NCBI GenBank assembly: GCA_050084985.1
Contig: JBITNC010000001.1
Location: 150,660,001 to 150,724,000, forward strand
Source of the DNA: Nageia nagi
Taxonomy: Eukaryota > Pinophyta
DNA length: 64,000 nt
Direction: 5' to 3'
Part shown: positions 11,801 to 23,800 of the stretch, piece after piece
Layout of the letters: each line of letters begins with the position of its first letter
Numbering within the stretch: position 1 is the first letter of the stretch
Translations under genes and position numbers: made by a program
The notes under the pieces: model-generated
Databases searched by the model: none
What the model was told of the DNA's origin: nothing
The model's input: the letters and a program-made list of their open reading frames with translations, nothing else

Positions 11801-14800
11801 ATTGGTCAAAAATAAAAAATTTTGATCATAGGAGCATAGGAAATCCACTTTTGCACAAGTATGATGTTATAAGTTTTTTGAAAAAAGTGGATCTACTCCC
11901 TCAAAATCATGAAAAATGGATCTACCAATGGGAGAGCTTGAAATTGTTTTTCCAAATTTTTCAAAATTGCCAAAATCAAAATTGAAGAGAAAGGTAGGGT
12001 GGCAAATCCAAAGATAAGCAACTTTGCTCGCGAAAATACCTTAAGCAACTTGAGCTTGTTTATCCATTTGTGGTGTTGGGAATTGATTCTTAAGGATTAT
12101 CATTATTTATTTGACATTTTCGCGTCCTCCTTTTGAAAATTCGCGAGTTTTAGGGAAAGTATCATTGCTTTATTTTTCTAAAGTGTTGGAAACCAGTCTT
12201 TGATAGTCACTTGGTTCATAGCATGCATGTAGATGAGGTATTCTGAATCTGTTTCTTGTTTTATGACATCAAACTAGAGGTTTACATCCAAACTCTTGTT
12301 CTTCCCACGTTCTTCCATCACGTCCATTTGATTGCATTGGTTCTGCTTGCAAAATACCGACAATCAACATAGCTTCCCGCTCCTTTTTGGAACAACTCGA
12401 ACGTAGTTGTTTGTTCGCAAAGTTGGATGAATTGGATGAAATCCCTTAGCTGATCCGAAAAGGATGAACTTTTTAGACAATGCTTTATCGTGGTGACCAG
12501 TTTGGTATCTAACCAAGTATTCGTTTCCGTTTCACGAGTGTAGTCTCTCACTTTCTAGTATTACCTTTATGCTTTCTTTACACTTTATTTATGCTTTCAA
12601 ACCTAAATACAATCATTAAGTCCACACACAAATATTATGAATAAACTCTATACATCAAATCAAAAATGTTGGTTAACAGACTGCTACCTCTCATTTCATT
12701 CATTTTTCCATTGAGGCTGATTTCAAAGAGGGATACCACACAAATATTATCTATCCCTATCCAGAGACACTTGCACAAGTGTTGGATTTTGCTTGGCAAG
12801 CATATCGACAACGTCAGAGCGTTGAGTAGGTGTTTCAACAAGAGCCTTGGAGGTATAAAGTCCTTTTCAAACGAAGAATTGATAACTCTTTCTCGACTAT
12901 GTTGCTGGGGAGTTCCTAAGTCCTACACGTGATTTTCAGAGAGTCACTATGGGAAAGAAAAACATCCCATCAGGACTACTTTGAAGGAGTGAAACTTTAC
13001 TATGATACATCTAAAGGGACAAAGTTTAGCATAATATTGATTTCATATGGACTATTTTGCATGACAATAAGGGCTGCACTTTATAAATTGGCTATAGCAA
13101 GTTATTGTAAGAAGAATAGGACTGTAATTTGGGGCAGAAGCATAGGCCAAAAACTAATCTTTGGAGATATGCTTTGAAAACCCACAACTTTGATTTTGGG
13201 ACATTTATGGAGACTCTTACTTGGGCTAATTACACACTTCCCTTGAGACTGTTAGTACATTGGTTAGTGAGATTGCCCTGGCTAAGCATGCACTACGATT
13301 TGTTGATGACGGTAACAAGAAATCAGTTGGTAAAGTCTATGAGACACTTTCGGTCCTTGATATGACTGTTAGTGAACATCTTGGTTATAGAACATGGGGT
13401 AAGGAAGTTTGTATCAAGCATAAGTTGAGAAAGATTGTTGATAAGTTTGTTGCCCACCTACTAGAGTTTGTTGGCTCGTATCTCAACTTACTTTTCATTG
13501 ATTTATTCATTGTTACTAATAATTTGCTTCAATTGTGCTATGAGGCAGCTATAGGGATTGATGGGGGATTGAGTATAGATGCTGTTAGACAATTTGGACA
13601 GTTATCACTCGCTATTTTTTGGGAAAAACCAGACCTGTTATGCATTACATCAAATCTGTCTTCTCTAAGTTTGAAGGCATTTTGGGGAATGTCCTTGGCA
13701 CAACATATATACTTCATGAGATTTTTGGGTACACTTGAGTCGCACCATGAGTTTGGAACCATTTTGATGACACTCTCTGCATTCATATCCATTCTCGATA
13801 TCATGGATACTTGGGAAAAGAAAGCACTACCTTGGCATGATGGATTTTCAATCATAGTAGCACAACAGCAGCATGGTGGGCATTCTTTGAGATCCATTTG
13901 AATCATTACAGTTGGATTCAGCTTGGTGACATCGAGACGTGTGTTGCCGTTGCTTGAGGACAAGCAATGTAAGGAGGGCGGACTTGTAATGTCCCCAATT
14001 TGAGAAACCTTAAAGAAGGCATAACTTTCGTCACAAGTGTTGGATCATCGATTTGTCTTTTGGAACGGATGGAGAATCTTTTGCCAATCGTTTTGACAGG
14101 TCACATGACATGTTTCTGTCAAGAAACAAGGGGGATATGGACTTTTAAAGTTTGGCCAGGAAACCAGGATTCTAATATCGCGGCTAGGAAAAAGTCAACT
14201 AGGGGAAAGTTATTTTATTCCAAGTCAGACAGGAGTTTAAATATTTGTAATTTCAAGGTAAAGGCACCTATAAAGGAGGAAAGATTCATGTAATGATCCA
14301 AATACAATCTCAAGTGCAAATTAGCTAATTCAATCAAACAACCCCTAATGTTTGGTCTAGGGCATCCAAAAATTGCATAAACAACACCATAATGTCAACG
14401 TCTGGCCCAGACTAGCAGATAGCAATAAACAAAAATGGAAAATGCCAACGTATGGCTCATACAATCGCATACACGCAACGATAACTCAACGTTGCAAACA
14501 TGAGCAAGTACACAATGTGAAATGGAGATCGAATGGCCCAATGGCTATATAATGATATGAGATGAATAAAAATACAATACCAAGCTCCTAGAGCTGCATG
14601 TTTGACTCCAAGGAGCCAACTAAGGCACAAAAATGTTCTCAAGCTGGACGGACGGATGGGACAATGCTGCTCCCTCAAAACCCGAATCCTCTCCATCAAA
14701 GGAGCCTTCCTCTGATCCTAGAAACCATTGAAGGTAGAAGTGCAACCTCAGAATACCACCAGATGGGCAAGGGTGCTACACCAGTGCCGTAGACTAATAG

Positions 14801-17800
14801 GATCCGTCAACCTGATAACCCTCCCAGATGTTGCACCTAGGGGTTTGCTTAGCACCGTTAAGTCTCCTTGTCCTCTGGATGGTATGAGTGTAATAATAAT
14901 TAAGCATCTCCGGCTATGAGGTTCCATTGTCCTTTTATAATACTTAAGCTGGATCTGGATCTCACCTAGGAATCATTCCCAGCTCCTCTAATCCAACGTT
15001 AGCCTCTTGGAGGGCCCAAAATGCCCAACGTGGGTGCTTGGGGGTCAAGCTTGCCAACGTGGGGATCTGGAGTGCCACTCATGCCTAATGTGGGTCTAGG
15101 ATGCATGCGTGGGGGTTGGGTGTCATTATGGGCCAACATGGGGGTCTAGGAGTCTCCCCAAGGCTAGCGGATGTACATAAGTGCTCCTCCAATCTCCTAA
15201 GTGCTAGACAAACCTTGGGATTCCCACAATCATGATCGGGATCTCCAAGTATAATAAAATGCCTAATCTATGCTTGGGAGGGAGATGTCCTACTTGGGGC
15301 TCACAGTGGGGTTCATTGACCCATTAAGTCTTCTATCCCAAGCCATAACTAAAAGTACAATGCAATAATAAAATATATTACAAAAGGGGAATCCGTTGGA
15401 TTCCATAATTAATTACATGGATGCAATGGGGACGTCACAATTCAGCACTTAAGGATCATCATAATTTGGCTTTTGATCTTTGATCTCTTGGAGTTGGGGC
15501 TGCTCCCCTCTCTTCCTTCTATGTTCTAGGGCTGCTCCCTAGCCTAGAAGTGGCATATTCGCTATTGTCTACTCTTGAGAAGCTTGTGCCATACTTGGGA
15601 ACCACTCTTGCACTTGCACCAACCCTTGGGAGCCTAGTGATAGCTCTCCTTGGGTCTAGGAGTCTTGCGCCAGCCTTTGGGAGTCTTATTGTGCATTTTT
15701 GGGAGTCTTGGGCAATGTCCTAGAATTTGTTACAGGCTTATTACAGACCTGCACTTATTCTTGGTTAGTATTTATGATATTTGGCTGTCATATTAATCAT
15801 CGTGTATGGACGAATGCTCTTTCATTACTGTTGTACTGTTATCAATGTTCATGAATGGAAATGTATGAGAATTGAGGTACTTTGATAGCGTAATACTGTT
15901 ACATAACAGAGCTGTGTTTATGCCCTAGTTTGGATGGTTTGGCATGCTATAAAAGCACTATTACTGTTATATATCAGATCTGGTTACTGTTATGATAATT
16001 CAGTCTTGGAAGCATAAGTAAGTGGATAAAAGCATTTACAGTTTGGCCCTAGTTGATTAATGAATGTGGGATCGGATTAAGTTATTTGTGCATCTTTAAC
16101 TTGAGCCCTAGAAAGGTACATTACACATTTCTGCATTGAATCTTGACACAAAACCTGCCAGTAACCTCATAGTCCTATTAGAGGTCAAGGTGGTTCCATG
16201 AACATAGCAATTACCTCCCATACTCTAATGTGACTTGATTGATCACACTTTATTGAAACTATCTAATTAATTTTTCTGTTCACAATATCTTATTCACATG
16301 AAAGTATTGGTTGTCTTTGAGATATCTCTTTTCAAAAATAAAAAGATTGATTAGTATTTAACAAGAAATTTTCATATGCCTCTTTTCAATTTATTTAGTA
16401 ATTTCTTGTTCTAGTTTCATTTAAACTTAAAGTCTTGAGTATCATTAAAACTCTAGTCATTGCATATTTGCTACTTCGTAAAACAATTTTCTTAAAGCTA
16501 ATTATTTTCTTGTTCGTTTCAGGATGATGTGCTGGAAAGGCTAACTAGTGCAATAAATTCTCATCAGAGAGAGATTGTTATCCTCACTTTAGGAGCAGGT
16601 ATTCATAATCTTGCTGTTATAATCCCTTTCTTTTCCTTATACTATTTTCATTTTTTTATTGCTGTTCCCTTCTAGCTGTTACTGATGAGAACGAAATTCT
16701 TCACTGTCGAAATTCCAGAATCATTTATTTGGTGTGTGCTTTTAATATAAATGGTCAGAGGCATCATAGATTAGTTCGTGAGAGTATATTTGGACATGAT
16801 GTAAATATGATCCCATAGCTTGATTGTATGAAAGAGATCCCACTTTTCTCTTATTTTCACACATTACGTTCAACTTCATGTCTTTCTTCTTTCTAAAAAC
16901 AAATATCATCAGTGTATCAGATTTCAATTTAGAACAGAATTTCATGTAAATAGTTAAAAGTATATGATATTGATATGGATATTGTAGAGTTTCAGGATGC
17001 TTTAGATATAGATGTGCTTAGATAGAACATTGAATAGTAAACAATATAGAACTTACAAAACTTTACAAGTCTAAGTTTCATTGATTGATATGACTAATAC
17101 TATATTTTACATATATATATATATCAAGGTTTCAACGTGTGTCGGAGACGGGGGAGTGGCGGGAACGGCTGAGGTTATTTTTAGGGAGCACCCCAGAAAC
17201 AGCAGCGGGTGCGGCTAGTGTAATACTTGTAAAATATCCCGGAATTTTTAGATTTTTTAAATGTGATTGTTTCTAATTCATTATTATTAGTAAAATTGTA
17301 CCTTGGCTCCTCCTTCTCACTCACTGCTGTTTTCTACACTTACAGCTGTATTTTCTCCTCCTCATTGTTGTTCTTTGCTCCTTAAGGCTGCACACAAATG
17401 AAATGAGTATGTTTTGCAATTATGAGGCTTTATGTTTGTGGTTTTAGGGTTTAGAGGGGTGGGGGCATGCGTGGGACCCACCCCATGCCTTTTTTTCAAA
17501 ATTTAAGAGAGTTTTTTTTTGCTGGCCTCCAGCAACCCATCCCCATGGGGAGCGGTGGGGAGTGGCTAGCTGCTCCCCAGATGTTCCCTTTTCCCGAGAT
17601 GTATCGGGAACGTCCGAGGAGGGAGGGGAGATGTTTTGAAGATGTCTCCCAGCCGCTCCCCAAATCAAGAATGGTTGGGAGACATTCTCGAGTGCCTTCC
17701 TCCGTTCTCGAACCCTGGAAACATCCGAAATGGTTGTGGGAGCGGCTGGGAGACATCTCAAGTGCGTTCCCTCCTTTCCGAACACCGGAAACATCCGGAA

Positions 17801-20800
17801 CGGCTATTTAGGAAGGGGGAACGCGTTCCTGCATATCCTTGATGTATATATATATATATGTTTTTTTTTTTTTTTTCTAGTTTTTCCTATATATATTTCT
17901 CTATTTTTCGATTTCTAGTTTTTCCTATTTAGAAGTTATTTCCTTGAAATTTATGTTTTCTATTTTCTAATTTTTTTATTTCTTGTGGATACTGCTGTAG
18001 GTATTTTCAGGCTGTATTCAGGTGTCCCTATATGACCTAAATGTTTAGTTTTTCTTGGCCATATTGGATCCGTATTTATATCTAATACATCATCTTTTAA
18101 GGGATTGCTGTAACTGGCAATTTGGTTTAGGAACCTAATCACCAGCTGTGTTATGTTTATCTTGAATAGAAGGGAAAAAATGTTTGGAGGTTTCATTTTT
18201 TTGAAAGATTTGGGTCATATGGAATACACACACACACCCAACAACTTCCAAATTTACACTCTAAATGTTTCAAACATTTCAAATAGTCAAAAAATTGAAG
18301 TTAATAATTTAATGATTTACAACTCTAGACTATTGTATGCCCTACACAAATCCTGGCTTGATTGTCATCAATAATTCTTCAAAGTATGGTTCTTCAAGTC
18401 AAAGTTTCATACTTGTTTGCAAGGAAGTGTGTAAACAATTACAAATCACTATGCTTAAAGAAAAGATCTGCTAGTTTCCTATTTCTTTTAGTTCTATGAA
18501 TCAACTCACATGCTCTCATTTTTCTTCAACAATGGATGGTGATGAACTTTCAAAACCAATGAACATCACACATCTAAAAAGCTACTATTCTTGAAATTCA
18601 CCTATTTATTGCAACTGCATTTTTTGCATTTTCATACTAGCATAGACTGCATTTTCATGACTCTCTGCACCCCATGAAGCCGGTTTCCCAAAAACCCATG
18701 TTTTGGGACCAGGCATCCCAAAATACCTCTGGGTGTCAGCATCCTCGAATGCTAATGTTTTGGGCTTAGGCATTGAATACTGTAATATCTTTCACAAAAA
18801 CTAGAAAGAGTTAAATGTATGTCTGAAATCTGTATGTTTTGTGCAATATCAGTGTCTAAATTATCAAGTTTTGAAATATCTTGCCGCAATATTATTTTTT
18901 GAATTTTCTTTTTTTTTTTTCATTTATTATTCATCAAATTATCATTTTTGCATTATCAACTTTCAAAACATCAATTCCTAGAATTATAATTTTTGAATCA
19001 ATTTTTGCAGTATCAATTTTTTGAAATTATCATGTTTTGCAATATCAAAGTTTCAAATGTCGTTTTTTGAATTAGCATACTTTGAGAGTCTGAATTATCA
19101 TTTGCTAGATCATCAAACATTGAATTATCTGATAGCTCATTGTAGAATGATCAGATTTTATATTTCATGTTTTATTTATTTATTGCATGTTGTATCATTA
19201 CTAACAAAAAAGGGGTGCTTAATGATTATCATGACTTATCAAGTTCCTTGTTGACCATCCGGGATAGGCGATCATGCTCTTCAAGTAATTTTTGTTTTGC
19301 AAGTTTCAAACATTTTTCTTTGAGCTCCATATTTCAACATATGCCTTCACATGTAGCCAAAAGGAGCAATCAACACTATTTCCTTCAATTTGTAAGAATG
19401 TTCTCATCCAAGCTCTCCCTTGCCCTTTTCATCCTTTGCGGCAATGATAGGTCTCCAACTATATCGTAATAGGTTTGATCATTTCATGTTTTTCAAAAGT
19501 TTCTTTTCTATCTTACATAATGTGTTTCACAACATCCTTTTAAGGGAAAGAGCACGAGACTCCAAATTTTATATCCTTTAGCATTTTGCGAATGTGATCT
19601 TAAGTTCTCTACATCAAACATGTCTCCAAAAGGAGGAAACTATAAACACTTAAAATCACATTTTGATTATCTAAATGACTTTAGTGTTTTACTTTATCTA
19701 TGCAAAATGTCAATTTAAATCAACTTTGGGTAAGTCAAGGTTAATTTAGGTGAATTTCTTTAAATTTGCGTTATCTTCTATGTACATTGTTCTAAGGGGG
19801 TCTAACTAGGTGAATTGAAAATCCTATTTGTGAATCCTTTATAGAGCATTTCCAAGTTCTTATTTTAGATATGGACAAATTACAATTTATCAGCAAGAAA
19901 AAGTGTAATACCATCTTCTATCATTACAGTTGAATTGTAGAAATAGCCTAAGAGACAAACCATGCTTCTCAAAAGAAATGCAACGTGAAACATGTGCCCA
20001 AGGTAGAATGCCCAATATTTTGGTATTTCAAGCCTAAATGCCCAATATTCTATTACCACAAAATGCAGATGCTTTGGTATCGAGCCCCAACAACCCTCTT
20101 GGTTGAATCAAGTTGTTCCGAAATGTCTACACATATGTTCTAGCATCATCCTTATGTAGTATTGTCATTTTAAGAACTACCATCTCAAAATTATCATTAG
20201 GATTATCATATCCATAATTTTCCATATCTATCATTTGGTTGTAGTCAAGGTTTGATCTCCAAGAGCACAAGTTGTACATCAAAAAGTTTCCAATCTTCCA
20301 ACCTCTAGATAAGTCTCCTTTGCATCTCCTCTTGTGAATTTTTATAATTGTAATTGCTAAATCCTATACTACATTTGGCTATTAATCTATTCTCATTCGG
20401 TATACATTATAAATATAGTCTATAAATAATGATTTGCAATAAAGAAGCACAGTAAATATAGAGCTACTAAGGTGCAAAACATTTATTAAAGCTACCTAAA
20501 CAATACCAAGAAAGTGTTCACCTGATAGAGAAGTAAAGCAATCCTCAATACGTGACTCAGTGTACGGAGGATTGGATCAAGTATGAGATGAAGCTGTATG
20601 GATATTCAATGACCTGGATCTATGCTTGATGTCCTTCAAATCTGCAACCATGGATCTCAAAGTAGAATAGCCCACTCGTCGTAACAATAGTCCTCCAACA
20701 CCATGCACACCTTGAGTTTAGCAGTATTAGTAACAATGAGGATAATAGCATGTAAGTTGTAACATAAAATTCAGAGCATAATAGATTCTTAAATAGGGTG

Positions 20801-23800
20801 GCATCAAGAGACACCGTTAGTGTAGTATGGTGTATGGACAACCACCTTTCAAAGAGATCTGATAGGGAATGTCAACCCGAACTTCTCCATTTATACCGAC
20901 AAGGATAGAGGGGAGTGAAGGCCGACATATAGCAGTAGAATATAATCTTTGTAATATCAAGATATTTCTAGATATAATCATTATTAATGATAATGCATTG
21001 AACTTAGCATATGATTTAACACTTTGATAGGACATTAGCGTTTATTCTTGTAATATTGCTATTTATTGTTTTGAGATATCTAAATATGATTTATAATTAA
21101 TAATAAATCATTTTTAGGCATCTACATTTTGCCCCTGTTTGGATATGGAATGAAAATCATTTGAAATTGCCTAATCCAAAGAAGCATAGAAAAGTATAAA
21201 AAAATTTCAACAGTAAAGAGTACTTCCCTGAAATATTTATATGCTTGAGTATGATATTTTGTTGCCCCCTTTTGCTCTTGGTTGCCCCAAGGAATTTTCC
21301 ATTGGAGAACCATGCCAAAATTGCATTTTTCGGTAGGAGGATTGAGGATACCTTTGGCTTTACTCTCCAAACTTGGTGAAGATGATTTGTGGAATAGGAC
21401 AAATAATACTGGCATAGATTACATCTTTTAAAAGAGTAAACATGTAGCAACAAAGATGAAATTAATATAATATATTGAATTGAACCATTACCATTTGTGG
21501 TTGATTGTTTATTTGGAATTTGCTTCAAAGCAAATGGGATCGAGAGCGCCCCAAAGCGCTGAAATTGAAATTTGGACCATAAAATTGCCTATGACCTGCA
21601 AAATTGTATTTGACATTTGTGCTCATGGGAGTGCCATGGGTTTTGAAACTATTGTAAGTAGAGAATGTATTTGTATGTATAAGATATTCGCATTTGAATT
21701 CAATACGAAACATTATTTGATACCAGATTTTTGATATACAAAATGGCCTTGACTTGGAAGTACTTGTTTTTCAATGTATTATTTAGTTTGAACGATGTGC
21801 ATGCCGCATTTGCAAAATTTGCACAGCACAAATGCCTTGATTTTCTTAGGATTTTCAAACTTGATCTTCTAAGAAATTGTTAGCAAAAACATTTTGGACA
21901 AGCATTTGTGCATAGATATATATTTAACATTCATTGTTTCATAAAATATTTGAAGAATAATATTGCTTGAATTACATATAAAATTATATTGGAAGGACAA
22001 CGTGGTCACCCTTTATCATTAATGAGGTACGATGTGGATGTCGTTAATGTAGTAGAATTTATTTTTGAAAAAGTGACCATCCTTGTGTAATATAATTTTG
22101 AGCAGCAATAGGCAATAAAATGATGAGTTGCATGCATAGAACTGAAACATTATGAAAAGAGTGTGTACCCTAGGAAGTTAGGGTTTTGAAAATTTTATAA
22201 AAAGGAAAAGTGAACACAAAAGGGTTATTTGAGTTATTTGTCTTTTTTGCTTACCCTCATACCTACCTGGTAGCGAATTTGTTGAGTGGGCCTTCCTGAG
22301 ATGACTTGGCATGATTGGGGCTGATTTCCTTTGCAAAGTTGCGACTTGTGATCATTTTGAACCACTTGAATCATGATTTGGGGCCATAATGGTGGTGGGA
22401 AGGAAAACTTTCCTCTTACTTGGCGATCACCCATACGATCAAAATGGGAAAGCGACCCATCATGTAGGTGAGAACACGTTACTGAACTCCTCTTATAAAA
22501 ATTGATATCCCAAGGTTTCTATCGAAAAGCTCGTGTCGTTAATACGAGCTTTGAATGGTGTAGGTCTTGTTTGGGAATCAGCTGAATGGTGTAAGAGAGG
22601 TAATAAATGTTAACTCACATTTTTTGTAGGGACTGAGGTATTTTATCTTAAAATAGTTAGAAAGTTGCCAAATGTTTTTAAAGAAAGTGAAAAATAAAGA
22701 AAAGAAAAAGGGGTGAGAATGTTTCGAATACTGGTGAGATGACAAAGAAAAGGTCATAATGAAGCAGTGTTAAGGTTTCTTGTTTAGGATCAGTCAAGAA
22801 GTTTCATTCAAAGTCCTCCAACTTAAAAATAGAATAACCTACGTTTAATCTATTCTTAAGAGGAGCGGGGAGGAGAGCTGACCATCGATACTTTGCAAGA
22901 GGACCAACACAGTCAAAAGAAAGACACGACACAACAAGCACGCACAGACTTAGTTTTGAATGAAGAAATCTAATTTGATGTCATAGAAACAAGAAAAGCC
23001 GAGAATACGTTCACTTACTATGCAACTTATGGAAAGACAACAATTTGGGAGTGGTTCAAAAACTTTTAAAAATTTTCAGAAATTTTTCCTAAAATTCGAG
23101 AATTTTCAAGGAAATGCATGAAAGATCGTAAATCATCTCAGAAAGCTCCAAAATGGTCAAATCCACAATCCCACAAATGACAAATCTCTTTGTTTCAAGT
23201 TTTCCACCACTTTGTATTAAATTTGTGAGAAAATTACAAGGATTCATTAATTTGCCAATTTTCCACAAATTAGCACTAAAAAAATATTTGTGTACTAAAA
23301 CCATTCTGCCTCAAAAGTGACCCCCTATGGTTTATTTATAGACTTTTTAGGTCAAATTTGAGGGTGTTGCCCTAATTTCGAAAAAGCTTCAAAATTGCTC
23401 ATTTGAATGCTAAATTGAAATTACAATATCGTTTTAGTGGGAGAACAGTCTCATCCCACTAAAATATGCTAAAAATAAAATATTTACAAAAATTGATGCC
23501 CTCTAGTACTTATTTTGAGGCATTTTGCATCAATTTGTCAAAAAATAGAGCTTCAAATCCTCATTTTGGATCCTTCTTGTAGTCTTTTGAGCTTTTTCTT
23601 TTTTGAATTTGGATTTTCTTGTGATTTGATGATTGTGGCAAATTTTTAGAGAATTCTAAGAGAATTTTTCGAAAAAGTGGATTTTTTAGTCTATTTTTCG
23701 AAAAAGATGGGGGGTCCGAAATTTGAAAATTTTTCAAAAAGTGGATTTGAGCTTATGGATGGATGGAGGATAGGATTACAAGGTATTTGGCAAGTTTTGA

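Larger units (their letters stand above)
3294..16522 (+). other. murC: Giant murC intron (13229 bp) filled with nested transposons
   Basis: It is bounded by GT at 3294 and by the polypyrimidine-rich acceptor ttgttcgtttcag. It holds the SINE, hAT fragment, two opposed long-LTR elements and gypsy LTR described below. Roughly 3294-3980, 4840-5340 and 16130-16522 show no recognised element and may be older intron sequence. Confidence 0.85.

Noticed and set aside
17444-17842. Five overlapping frames on both strands with proline, glycine and serine-rich products
   Set aside because: Open only because the insertion is GC-rich; the frames overlap antisense and are tied to the hairpin repeats.
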